Shown in pieces: positions 33,375-43,499 of a stretch of DNA of 64,000 bases (position 1 is the first letter of the stretch; the number at the start of each line of letters is the position of its first letter). Position numbers and translations under genes: made by a program. Source of the DNA: Euclidia mi. Taxonomy: Eukaryota; Arthropoda; Insecta; Lepidoptera; Erebidae. The notes under the pieces were generated by a model. That model made no database searches. It saw only the letters and a list, made by a program, of their open reading frames with translations, and was not told the DNA's origin. Where the stretch lies: assembly GCA_944739405.2 (NCBI GenBank), contig OX123205.2:33996475-34060474 (forward strand), given 5' to 3'.

Positions 33375-33381
33375 CTACGTA

Positions 33382-34060
33382 TTTTCTAACGAATCTAGAC
33401 ATCTTTGGGAACCAATAATTTTTCTTTATCCTATCTAGAGTCTTTTCGACTCCAAAATGACCTATGTCATCGTGGTTCATCCAACATATTTGGCACCTTG
33501 CGCCCTTCGGGACCACCCAACGAACGTTATCCTGATCCCCATCTATACATCTAAAAAGCTTATTGTTTCTAACGATATAATTGTCCTTAATATACTGTAA
33601 ACCTTTCGGATCTAAGTTTGTGGAGAGAACATCGCGTATCCTACTAATCTCGGAATCACCCAGTTGTAGAGTGTGTAACCAATCCTCATCACTTATTGCC
33701 ATAACTAAAGAGCAGGGAACGACGGTGTCGCTCTCACCGATTTCAGAAATGGGAAGAGGATTTCGCGATAGCGCGTCTACATGGGACATTTTCGTTCCGG
33801 CTCTATACTCTATGGAACAATCATACTCTTGCAATGCTAACCACCACCGTGCTATACGAGGGATCATATCACGCTTCAAGAACGTGGAGCGTAACGCACT
33901 ACAGTCTGTCACAATTTTAAACTCCTTCCCGAGTAGATAAACCCTAAATTTCTTCAAAGAACAGACTACCGCTAATGTTTCTAACTCGTATGAATGAAAG
34001 TTTTTTTCTTCTGGTGAAGTTTGTCGACTGTAGAACGCAACTGGATGGAAAGACTCGGAC
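33382..34060 (-). pseudogene. Gypsy RNase H end and integrase zinc module
   Basis: The minus-strand frame holds the RNase H C-terminal blocks: KIVTDCSAL with the Asp, PRIARWWLALQEYDCSIEY and HVDALSRNP. The first half of the integrase zinc module follows (HDDIGHFGVEKTL and KNYWFPKMSRFVRKYV), up to the 7-bp duplication where the LINE enters. Immediately upstream (near 34,030-34,060) the frame also carries an RNase H start (SRQTSPEEKNFHSYELETL) out of phase with the protease frame. Confidence 0.8.
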
Positions 34061-35534
34061 GTTGGCTATTCAATTCTATAGTCATTTCTGTTACGTTAGT
34101 GCATCCGAGTTCTAGTAAATTAGATGCAAAACAGTGTTTATACAAATCTAACAACTTCATGAGTCTTACTTTGTGACCTTCGGCCGCTGCATCGCCTATC
34201 TTAACGATTTTACTATCAATCTCATCAACGGGTTTAATCGTATCCAACCTTGACACCGTATCAACATCGTCTATCCTTTCGGCGCGAGAAATGACAAGTC
34301 CCGTATACAGTTGGCAAGGCCCACGGCAGGGAATAACTGTTACATTAAGGTAGCCTTTACTGACGGGGTATATCCCACCAAACACGACAAACTGCTCGTT
34401 TAGTTTACCTACTACGCGTCCATTAATCAAAACAGCACTAACTGAAGTATCTTCGATGTACGCTTTTAGTGAGACGGACCCGTATATCTTCGAATAGCCT
34501 ACCAACACCACTTTTATTGAAGGATTCTCTGAACTACTTATATTATAAGGAACTTCATGAGCTATGTGATGAAAATGCAAGGTTTTTGCATCTTTAATAA
34601 CGACGATGTGAGCTTGCTCAGTAAATGATTGACCAACAAGTACAGGACTGTCCAATAGCGGATCAGACACTATTTTGCACAAGACCTCAGCTTTTACATC
34701 ATCAATTTCTAGATCGACAACAATCCCACCTAACGAACGGACGATGCTATTACCAAATCCTTTCATGATATTCGACACGTTATCATGGGATAATCCTAAT
34801 TTCAACGCAGTCGATTCCTTCATTAGAGTAACCTCGCTCCCGAAATCTATAAACGCTTCGAAAAGTGATCCATTGACCCTTACTGTCTTAATAAATTTAG
34901 AGCTAGGCTTGGAATTAGAAATACGCATAGTTTTCTGAACTTCGCTACCTGCATTCTGTTTCTGATTGCCGCCTTCCTGCCTACCGATGCAATTTTCAGA
35001 TTTATGACCTACCCTATTACAACGGTTGCATCTCAATAAAGGTTTCGGGCACTGGAGGTATGGATGTCCCTTCTCCTTGCAGTTATAACAGTGCGCGGCA
35101 TAGAAGGTTTGTGAATGTTTTGGTTTGACAGCATTAGATTTTGGGTAAGTATTATGGATTGTACTACCAATAAAGGGTCGGTTCCTAACACTAGACCGCA
35201 CCATATGATTTGCCGAATCTACGTTACTCATTAAAAACTGCAGTAACTGGTCAGGTTGGGAGCAACGCAGAGCTAACGCACTAGATTTGGTTGTCCTGTC
35301 GCTAATGCCATGTATGATACAATCTACCGCGCGTTTTCCAGTTATGTCACATTGGTTAAGCAAGGCTAGTTTTTCGTAATAGTATACATCAATTGGTTCA
35401 CCAAAACGACTCCTTCTTTTCATCATATTCTCCAGGGTTAGGCCATAGTTCTGTTCGCACGGGAATGCACTAGTTAGTTTCTCTTGCCACTCAGGCCAAG
35501 TAAACAAAATTGTATTTAACCCCTCGTACCACAC
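33981..35534 (-). pseudogene. Gypsy Gag C-terminal part and protease, RT lost
   Basis: 517 codons. The first third is capsid-like. Two CCHC zinc knuckles follow (CYNCKEKGHPYLQC and CNRCNRVGHKSENC, near 34,975-35,095), then an aspartic protease with FIDFGSEVTLM near 34,840-34,865; the usual active-site triplet is DSG or DTG, so DFG is atypical. The frame then enters the linker that normally leads into RT (EMTIELNS) and, near 34,065, jumps straight to RNase H sequence in another phase. The complete RT domain is absent, which an internal deletion explains. Confidence 0.8.
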
Positions 35535-36213
35535 TCGGCCAAACCCTGCAGCTTCTGCATCGCAAAATGAGTAGTAGTACGTTCATCCCAGCCGTAGACT
35601 GACGCACATTCATTCACCTTTCTTAGCCAAATATCAATCCGTTGATTCCCGACAGAGGGGTCAAAATTAGGAAGGATATTCTTATGGTCAAATCTCTTCC
35701 CAAGCGGTGCGTCAGCTGTCGGCTGCGATGACATACCATTTTGAGTACATTTAAAAAGCTTGCAAAGTTGTCGGAATAAGAATTAGGACTACGTGACCTT
35801 AGTTTGCCTCCAGCTGCTTGACTTGGTGATGAGTTGGCGCGGCGTGCGTTGCTGCCTTGTTGCACATCGCGGTCCCTGGTCGTGCTGCGCTGTCCGCTAG
35901 GGTAGCGTTCACGGCGACGCTTGCTTGGCCCTGGCGACCCGACTGTATCCTGGGCCTGGCGTCGTAGCTCACTGGTTCGTGAGCGCTCCCTTTCCTCGCG
36001 GCGTCTATCCAAGTCTCTTTCCAATACACGCAATCGAGCACGTTCCCGTTCTAGTTCTCGTTCCTGATCGCGTAAGGAGCGACTGCGACTTCGGCGAGAA
36101 TGACTGCGTGCGACTCGGCTAGAATCGTGAAGTCCGTCTGCCTGTGGCGTGGCTAGTCGTCTGTGACTAGCGTCACATCCGCGACTGACCGGTCTGCCAC
36201 TGTTCGCGGACAT
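35516..36213 (-). pseudogene. Gypsy Gag N-terminal part, frameshifted
   Basis: The likely start is the ATG at 36,213-36,211, about 25 bases inside the LTR edge, opening with MSANSGRPVSRG. The N-terminus is unusual: a dense Arg/Ser and Glu/Arg region (SHSRRSRSRSLRDQ, then a predicted coiled coil ELERERARLRVLERDLDRR). A second frame (35,516-35,734) continues with LPNFDPSVGNQRIDIWLRKV, the start of a capsid-like fold. Frame changes near 35,735 and near 35,530 separate three Gag pieces, so the protein is broken. Confidence 0.75.
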
Positions 36214-36220
36214 TGCGATG

Positions 36221-36237
36221 GTATCCCACTTCTGAGA
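36221..36237 (-). promoter_or_regulatory. Primer-binding site, tRNA-Leu-like
   Basis: Directly inside the 5' LTR (minus strand) the sequence TCTCAGAAGTGGGATAC shares the 13-base core TCAGAAGTGGGAT with the complement of the 3' end of eukaryotic tRNA-Leu (CAG), recalled from memory. This would prime minus-strand DNA synthesis. Confidence 0.6.
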
Positions 36238-36750
36238 TGTAGAAGATAGAACTCCTTGCTGGATCTGGGCGAGCAATCAAACACCTCGTCACGATGTTGC
36301 AATATTTTATTCCTTATCACACGTACAGTATATTTAATAATTAAATATAGCGCTATACTTATATTTACTTTACAAGTAAGGATGTGTTCCTTATCTGGAA
36401 GCTACAATCAGAATGAATTCTGCTGGCCAGAAATATATTAATGGCGGTTTACATTTGACATCGGAAATACTTTTTAATCAAATGAGTGACAGTTATGTTT
36501 TCTTGAACCAGAGTCAATTTAGTGATTATTTAACTGACAAATGTATTAATTTTAAGACGGTATTCAAGATATATTATAACAAATTTTACAAGCTAAATTA
36601 TTTAATTTCAGAACGGTATTTGAAATACATACTAAAAGTATGTATTTCAAATCTATGTCTAACAATTTATACAAAGGTCAAATGAGTGATTATTTGTTTA
36701 CATGAATCAAATGTTTTAATTTAATCTCAGTGTTTTAAAACAATCTAACA
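36238..36750 (-). repeat. Gypsy 5' LTR
   Basis: Counterpart of 24,433-24,946, with the same TG...CA ends. Confidence 0.9.
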
Positions 36751-36754
36751 ATAA

Positions 36755-36924
36755 GTATTTCATTAATCACTATCTTTCTTTATTTACATGTAAACCTAGT
36801 ACAAAAGTAAACGTTCACTTTTATTAAGTAGTTTTGTAATAAACAATGAATATTAAACTGGGTCCTGTGAACCCCATAGCGAGTATTAACGTTACAAATT
36901 AGGGCGCGAGTCCTTAAATGTTAA
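36755..36924. mobile_element. piggyBac-like MITE, right part
   Basis: Subterminal gggtcctgtgaaccccatag at about 36,857, then the inverted end reading CATTTAAGGACTCGC on the minus strand, closed by TTAA (36,921-36,924). It matches the left end at 24,094 in 13 of 15 terminal bases. Confidence 0.45.
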
Positions 36925-38057
36925 AGGTAATATTATCTAATTGGCGATCAGAGATGACGTGTTAACGAAATTAAGATCACTCTGTATATACACAACTAAA
37001 TTGTGAGCGAGTGATTATTTACAGCCAATATGTCGATGCTAAATTATTAGTGGCAACGATTAGTTTAAAGTTTGTTGAACCCTAGTTGTTATATTACTGT
37101 AACAATTATTTCAGATATTGACTGTACAGAAGGCAGAACAGTTCTGGCAAACACTTAAACCACTTTGATGTGAATGTTTGTATGCTTTGTGATGATGTAA
37201 TTATGCACAATGATGATTGCCGAATTTCCGATTGATTAAACACATAAAATAAGTTATCTCTTACATGCTTATGAAGCTGGCTATAAAATCATTTCAACAA
37301 TTTATTGTTCAACATTGTAGGTAGTCAAAATGTTGTTTACCTTACGAAATCGACCAATTAGTGTCTATAGTTTCCGAGTTAAACAGTCGACGAACATGCC
37401 TTTACTGTACTTTGTAGTAACGACATGTTCAGTGTTGTTTGGAGTTTAATATGTAATTCTGAAAGTTGGATATTTATTTCATAACTATATATTTGATATT
37501 GATAAGAAAATCAACAGTTTAACCGTTGCAAACATTGCAATTAAATGATATACATTTTTCATGATTACAATGAATAAACTCATGCAATTTATAAAATACC
37601 TCTTTTTATTAAAAAAATAGACAACTCCCGCATTCGGAATAAATCCTGAGTTGCGGGGGACTGTACAAACATACATCGAACGGACACAATAAACACCCAG
37701 ACTCGAAAAAGAATAAAGTAAAGTTTAAACAAGTGGGAACACTATTTTTTCTTAGAGTCCTCGCCATGCAGATGGAGTCGCAAGCTTCAACGACAAACTA
37801 CATAACTCCACGCAAGCTAAGCTACTAACACAACTAGTACATAATTATATAAAATATAATTTAAATATTCATCTTTCTGTACTATAAATACTATGTTACG
37901 TAAATTGCTCGTCATCTTCACCGCAATTACCTTATTACTAAGAAATAGTTGCGCTTTTTGTAAAACAGTCAAGCGAAGTGTAATGAAGAATTAAAGGCAT
38001 CTAACGGTGAACTGAATTGCAAATTTGACATGTGACGACTTCAGTATGCTTTTATTG
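36925..38057. other. No gene seen
   Basis: A+T-rich spacer between the two LTR elements; nothing recognised. Confidence 0.35.
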
Positions 38058-38061
38058 TATA

Positions 38062-38691
38062 TGTCGGCGATACGCCAGGTTTATCGTGTCCAGACTCCAT
38101 TATAATAAAAACACTCACGTAATATTACTTGGTTTATTTTCAGACGATTTCTAGCACGGAATTGAATTAAAATGCGAGTTACAGTCCTTTTTATAAACTA
38201 ACCGTCATCACTTAATGTTTAACAACTGCCACTTCCTTTTCAACATATAATTGAAATTACTGTACAAAACTTATCAAAAATCGACATTAATATTGTAATG
38301 AATTTTGCACAACACCAAATGATTTATTTTACACGAATAACAAATTTATTTTATTAACCAAACGCTGCTTTACAACATTGTCAACAGATGGCGCTATCAA
38401 CAGGATGCAAATATAAACGCATGTTATTTATTACCGTAAAAATAAGTGTCAGAATAATGTTATTTAATACTTATTGATTTTACTTTGAAAGTTTCTGGAG
38501 TTATCTTAATAACTAAGCGATAAATTAAATACCCAATCTTTATAAAACAGATAAGCAGCCAATACAGTGTCTAATATTGTAAAGTAGTGAAGTTCTCAGT
38601 TCTGTGTTCACAAATAGTTATTTAAATATCAATCTTAAATATTATTAATATTTTTGTAACAATATATTCATTATATATTAATTTGCGCCCA
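38062..38691 (-). repeat. LTR (left) of non-autonomous element
   Basis: Plus strand begins TGTCGGCGATACGCC and ends TTTGCGCCCA. About ten substitutions separate it from the right LTR by eye, so this element is older than the gypsy insertion. Confidence 0.85.
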
Positions 38692-38809
38692 TACGGCCAT
38701 TCTGATCCAGCGCGCTCCTCGCGCTGATTATTTAACACTTACAGAATAAACAGCACAACAAACAAAATGAATAAATATAAAAATTACATAATAAACTAAA
38801 AGTTATTTA

Positions 38810-39180
38810 CAAGGCTTCACCTAGTCATAGGATCTTAGCCTGAGGCATGCGTCACCCATCACGGGATCTAACAAAAGTTATTTACAAGGCTTCACCTAGT
38901 CATAGGATCTTAGCCTGAGGCATGCGTCACCCATCACGGGATCTAACAAACAAGGCTTCACCCATGGCTAAGCCAATTTCTGGCATCACCGACATAGGGA
39001 TCTTAGCCAACTCGTGGCATCACCCATGGCTAAGCCAACTCGTGGCATCACCGACATAGGGATCTAGCGCACACAGGCATCACCCACATAGGGTCGATTT
39101 AGCCCACACGGCATCACCCATCACGGGATCTAGCCAACACACGGCATCACCCATCACGGGATCTAGCCAACAAGACCAGG
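38810..39180. repeat. Tandem repeats, 'catcacccatcacgggatc' units
   Basis: Two long units of about 66 bases (acaaggcttcacctagtcat ... catcacgggatctaaca) are followed by shorter degenerate units of about 35-60 bases built on ggcatcacc, gatctagcc and aactcgtgg. Confidence 0.8.
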
Positions 39181-39189
39181 ATCAAGGAT

Positions 39190-40036
39190 ACGCATGGTGG
39201 CCAGCCAGCGTTTTGGGAAGGATGTTGGATAGGAAAAATAAAATTTTACTCAAACACATAAATGCAAAATTTGCCTCATAAACACATCAATGCATATACA
39301 TAAAATAATCATCATCGTTCGTCATGATCAGTTATATCAATACAATGCAATTACATCGGTCCAACAACGACAGTGGAGGAGGTAGAGGACCCCCCACGTA
39401 AATCGGTATCTGATGAATCCTCCGCCCATACGGTCAAGCTGCTCATACAGTTGTTGATGTTGATCAGCAACAAAGGTTAGCAAACAATGCTCGACTCCAG
39501 CTCAGTACAGCACTCATGCGGCACGTGTGCGCGCAGCCCACACTCAAAACCACTGACGTCAAAAGGGCGGGCCACCGTCATCCATACATACCAATCAGTA
39601 AAGGACCGCTCGTCCATCCTCTCTTCACACTAAGTCCAGGTCATCTGCCAGGATGTCATCATCAACCTGCAACACTCAAAAGACAGGTGGTGGGCAACAT
39701 TTCCCACCCAAATATTAGTTCCATGAACCCTCGTAACTGTAGATGAAATAAAATTCTACTCTTACAAAGTGGTGCGGTCTATTAAGCTATATTTATATCT
39801 ATATATCAGGCATGTTGAACCTGTGCATTGATCTATACTTATCTTAGCTACAACAGTGTTGGAGCCCATATTTTACGCATAAGTTAAAATACAAAAGACA
39901 TTGATTTTTCTCAGGTTCTGTCTGACAGTGCCATTTTAGATAATCAAATATAAAATTATCGGGATACCCATATTTGGCAGTTTTGATAAAACAGTTAAAA
40001 CTTAATATATTCAAAATAAGTTTTATCCACATCAAA
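39190..40036. other. Interior of LTR element, no firm gene
   Basis: 39,361-39,770 is less A+T-rich. On the minus strand a short stretch (TNIWVGNVAHHLSFECC, about 39,680-39,730) looks peptide-like, but I cannot assign it. The rest is unrecognised. Confidence 0.3.
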
Positions 40037-40039
40037 CAG

Positions 40040-40165
40040 GAAAATGAAATGGCAATGACAAAGAGAGGCCTATGTTTAGCCGTGAACAGTCGGACTGTTG
40101 GTGATAAATATGAAATAATTTCAAACCATGCAGATCCAAGGATTTCGAAAATACAAGTGCTATAA
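40040..40165 (+). other. Exon-like open segment, unknown
   Basis: After an acceptor-like catcaaacag the frame starts in phase 0 with ENEMAMTKRGLCLAVNSRTV and ends ISKIQVL plus a stop at 40,163-40,165. It lies antisense to the inferred sense of the LTR element. A long A+T-rich tract with AATAAA signals (40,545 and 41,279) follows, as in a 3' UTR. It may be a captured host terminal exon. The family is not recognised, the polypyrimidine tract is weak, and chance remains possible. Confidence 0.25.
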
Positions 40166-41939
40166 TTATTACTCATGTAACAATATGTTTAATCCAATAT
40201 TGAATATTTTTAGGTATAGTGTAAGCTGTGAAATGGTTGAACTGTTTGCCAACTGAGCCATAAAAGAGAAATTCACAAGCTATACCAATATTACAACGCA
40301 AGAGTAGTGCCGTCTTATTTCTAAAAATGATTCCACTCAGCTTATAAATTTACTACAATAAACCATAAAAGTTAATAAAGACACTCAGATGTTGGTATTT
40401 TATAATTAATTCAACATTTTATTTATAAAAATAGACCTTTCTTTCCGAAATGAATGTTTTTATTTATCATTTGTCTACTCTTTCATTATGTAATTCAACT
40501 TTAATTTTATATATTGTAAACTGACTAATCACAACTGCCTTCGAAATAAAGCATGAGTAGTCGACACAATTACTTTTATTGGCTAAGAATAAATACTGCT
40601 AAATGGGAAAAGAGATAATATGGATTGTCATATTATGTTCTTTAAAACCACTTATCATTATCCTAATAATCAAATTCCTAACTGTCTTGCGTCCCAAAAG
40701 AGCTAAGCAATAAGGTTGGCACAAAATTTTATTGGTTTAACACTAGTTGTCATCTTGAATATAGATGCAACTAAGTTTGCAAATGAACTCACAAATAAAT
40801 TAAATTGTATTTACCAAGTGTGTATTTACCAAACACTAAGGCTTGGTATTTATAAAAGACTAGCAGTCACCTGCCTTAAGATTTTCAACCTAAAATGCTT
40901 AGAGATGGACTTTTGTAAAACTTAAGTGAGTGCATATGTCCATAAAGAAATCTACTGTCCAGATCTCATGTTTCTAGCTTCAGTAGTTCGGGTTAAGCAA
41001 GGACTTATCATGGTCGGAACATATCATTCTATACAGGTATAAAATTAAGCGACGAATATTAAGATATGTTGGGTTCCCTTGTCTTATTATATAACCTTAA
41101 CTTGAGCTGCAAGTTGACAGTAACAATTTCAACAATGTTAAAATGAAATCATGTAGGCACCTAGGGAGTCCACAAATATAAATATAACCTATTTTGTAAC
41201 TTTAAAAATATTAGCTTTATAAATATGTAACACAAATTTATTTTTATATCTACTTTCTGAATATATCTGTACCAATATAATAAAACTGAACTTTGTTTTG
41301 TTGAATGCACTTATCTGTGAAACTATATACTGATTTTATGCAATAATTATTTTTGTGGTGGATAGTCATTTATCAAGAGAGGCTTCATATAATCGTGCCG
41401 TGAGCACTAGCCATAAGTAATGCAGTTAGTTAGCCTTATGTAATGTGTAATCAAGGGCTATAATTAATAATGTTTTGATTCCTTTAATGTCTTACTATTA
41501 AGATAACCTATTGACTACCAATTGAATTCATATTCAGTAGCTTATTTAAACAGAGTAAATCAGGTAATTTATACAATGCATCTATATCAGAGCTTTAACT
41601 TGAAAAGGGCAGTTATACCGTTCTTTACTAATAATTACATAAGTAGAACCACATAACAACAAAGCTATTTTCTCTTTCTTGTGTAGATAAGTAAGTTTTA
41701 CAGAAAGTTTCCGACATGGCCTAACGATTTATAAACAGACAAGAGCCCCAGCCGACGGCATAACATGACTATAAGCACAGTAGCACTGCTATGTACCAAA
41801 CGTGGATAAACAACAGTTACCTATAAGTTCTATTTGGGGTATAACTTTCGTAATTTTGACTGTATAATGTTTATCTGGTAATCCTTACGGGGACAGTAGG
41901 TAATCGTGTAAGCACCATAATTTATAAAATTAGGATGTT
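40166..41939. other. Interior of LTR element, A+T-rich
   Basis: No recognisable retroelement domain. 3'-UTR-like texture up to about 41,290; beyond that unassigned. Confidence 0.35.
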
Positions 41940-42300
41940 TCTCAAAAACTCTAATCAAATCAGCTCTGGATAAATACCTCTGGTCAGTGCATCAACAACT
42001 CGCATCTGCAACCTCTGGTAGCACTCAGAACAGCGATTACGCCACGGCACACCCCGGTGCGTGCACCCGGTCGTAGTCGCTCTGTCGCTCTCGCTCACAC
42101 GTGGCCTCACGTGAAGTGTAGACGTGCTCGCCAGAACTCCGACACACCGTGTGGTCTCCGGTCAGGGTTGACTAGGGCCAAACACGGCTTCCAAGCGCTT
42201 CTCGCATCAGTCTTTAGGTCATCATTGGTAATGGCGGCCAAGCCAAGAGACCCATCACTCTCGCGCCAACCGTAGATTCCGAAGTCTCTTAGGGGGCGTT
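41940..42300 (-). other. GC-rich leader of LTR element
   Basis: The composition jumps next to the right LTR. A minus-strand reading (GSLGLAAITNDDLKTDARSA, about 42,185-42,260) is peptide-like and runs into stops further on. It could be the remains of a gag start or a leader. Frames on the plus strand (42,057-42,275) look no better. Confidence 0.3.
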
Positions 42301-42315
42301 TATCCCAACCGCTGC
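42301..42315 (-). promoter_or_regulatory. Primer-binding site, tRNA-Leu-like
   Basis: The minus strand next to the LTR reads GCAGCGGTTGGGATA. The complement of tRNA-Leu (AAG) 3' end, from memory, contains GCAGCGGTGGGAT, so the match is complete apart from one extra T. Confidence 0.5.
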
Positions 42316-42979
42316 TGTCGGCGATACGCCAGGGTTATCGTGTCCAGACTCCATTATAATAAAAACACTCACGTAAAATATTACGTGAGTGTTTTTATTA
42401 TAATGGAAGTAATAACTTGGTTTGTTTTCAGATGATTTCTAGCACGGAATTGAATTAAAATGCGAGTTACAGTCCTTTTTATAAACTAACCGTCATCACT
42501 TAATGTTTAACAACTGCCACTTCCTTTTCAACATATAATTGAAATTACTGTACAAAACTAATCAAAAATCGACATTAATATTGTAATGAATTTTGCACAA
42601 CACCAAATGATTTATTTTACACGAATAACAAATTTATTTTATTAACCAAACGCTGCTTTACAACATTGTCAACAGATAGCGCTATCAACAAGATGCAAAT
42701 ATAAACGCATGTTATTTATTACCGTAAAAATAAGTGTCAGAATAATGTTATTTAATACTAGTTGATTTTACTTTGAAAGTTTCTGGAGTTATCTTAATAA
42801 CTAAGCGATAAATTAAATACCCAATCTTTATAAAACAGATAAGCAGCCAATACAGTGTCTAATATTGTAAAGTAGTGAAGTTCTCAGTTCTGTGTTCACA
42901 AATAGTTATTTAAATATCAATCTTAAATATTATTAATATTTTTGTAACAGTATATTCATTATATATTAATTTGCGCCCA
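42316..42979 (-). repeat. LTR (right) of non-autonomous element
   Basis: Matches 38,062-38,691 but is 34 bp longer because of an inverted duplication at 42,351-42,406. Confidence 0.85.
42351..42406. repeat. Perfect 26-bp-arm hairpin unique to one LTR
   Basis: Arms 42,351-42,376 and 42,381-42,406 are exact inverse complements around AATA. The left LTR has only the first arm (ccattataataaaaacac ... cacgtaa) followed directly by the unique sequence. Confidence 0.9.
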
Positions 42980-43070
42980 TATATACGATATTTGTGTGTG
43001 GGTTTGAGAATGTTTTTGTGAATGAAATTCACCAGTTACGATTTTGATGTCTTTCGATATATTTTATACT

Positions 43071-43250
43071 AGATGAGCCTGTTCTGTATTGCTCGCGTTA
43101 TTTAGGGATACTGCTTAGCAGCCATGACTCATACCGTAATGTTACATATCCTATAGCGTTCTTCGACAAACGGGCTATCCAACACAAAAATTATTATCCA
43201 AATCGAACAAGTTGTTCCTGAGATTAGCGCGTTCAACTAAACACACCCTT
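43071..43250 (-). mobile_element. Helitron-related repeat fragment
   Basis: actagatgagcctgttctg at one end; catatcctatagcgttcttc, aaacgggctatccaacac and ctgagattagcgcgttcaac are blocks of a very common lepidopteran repeat (from memory). The far end is truncated. Confidence 0.55.
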
Positions 43251-43253
43251 CAG

Positions 43254-43445
43254 GTTTTTTACATTACTAGCTTTTGCCCGCTCCTTCGCACGCGTAAATT
43301 ACGATTAGATAAAATATTTTGTACAAGCACCCCTACCCTCCTCAAGGAACATACATGCCAAATTTGACCTTCTTGCGCCCAATAATTTCGGCTGTAATGT
43401 GTCTGTCAGTCAGTCAGTATCGCAAGAATTTTACATACACAGATT
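43254..43445 (-). mobile_element. Chimeric short Helitron fragment
   Basis: On the minus strand, ttgcgatactgactgactg, gcgcaagaaggtcaaatttg and ccttgaggagggtaggggtg belong to the 207-bp family. The 3' end instead is the Lep1-like gtgcgaaggagcgggcaaaagCTAG, so two Helitron types share this terminus. Confidence 0.6.
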
Positions 43446-43499
43446 GAAGTGATTCCATTGAAAAAATAAAAGTTTTTACACAAACACTGAATCCTTTTT

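Larger units (their letters stand above)
24433..36750 (-). mobile_element. Ty3/gypsy LTR retrotransposon, defective and interrupted
   Basis: The element is bounded by LTRs of 514 and 513 bp beginning TG and ending CA, and flanked by ATAA on both sides (24,429-24,432 and 36,751-36,754). Transcription sense is minus: gag, protease, RNase H, integrase and a repeat-rich 3' region run from right to left. Without the 6.4-kb inserted LINEs (26,936-33,374) the element would be about 5.9 kb. Internal defects are two frameshifts in gag, loss of the whole RT domain, a frameshift late in integrase and the LINE insertion. The LTRs differ at only a few positions by eye, so integration was recent relative to most neighbours. 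No envelope-like gene was seen. The clade within Ty3/gypsy was not assigned. Confidence 0.9.
38062..42979 (-). mobile_element. Non-autonomous LTR retrotransposon without gag/pol
   Basis: LTRs of 630 bp (left) and 664 bp (right) with TG...CA ends are flanked by TATA at 38,058-38,061 and 42,980-42,983. Orientation is inferred as minus for three reasons: a tRNA-Leu-like primer site lies just inside the right LTR, a GC-rich leader follows it, and a tandem-repeat block lies near the left LTR as in the gypsy element. The 3.6-kb interior holds no recognisable Gag, protease, RT, RNase H or integrase. It is mostly A+T-rich, non-repetitive DNA. Movement would need proteins from a related gypsy element. 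Confidence 0.8.

Noticed and set aside
38810..39180. CRISPR-like or satellite array
   Set aside because: Variable-length degenerate tandem repeats with no spacer pattern, confined to the interior of one LTR element.
39844..40176. 110-codon minus-strand frame as the gene of the non-autonomous LTR element
   Set aside because: Hydrophobic, low-information composition, no gag/pol motif, and it overlaps a better exon-like reading on the plus strand.
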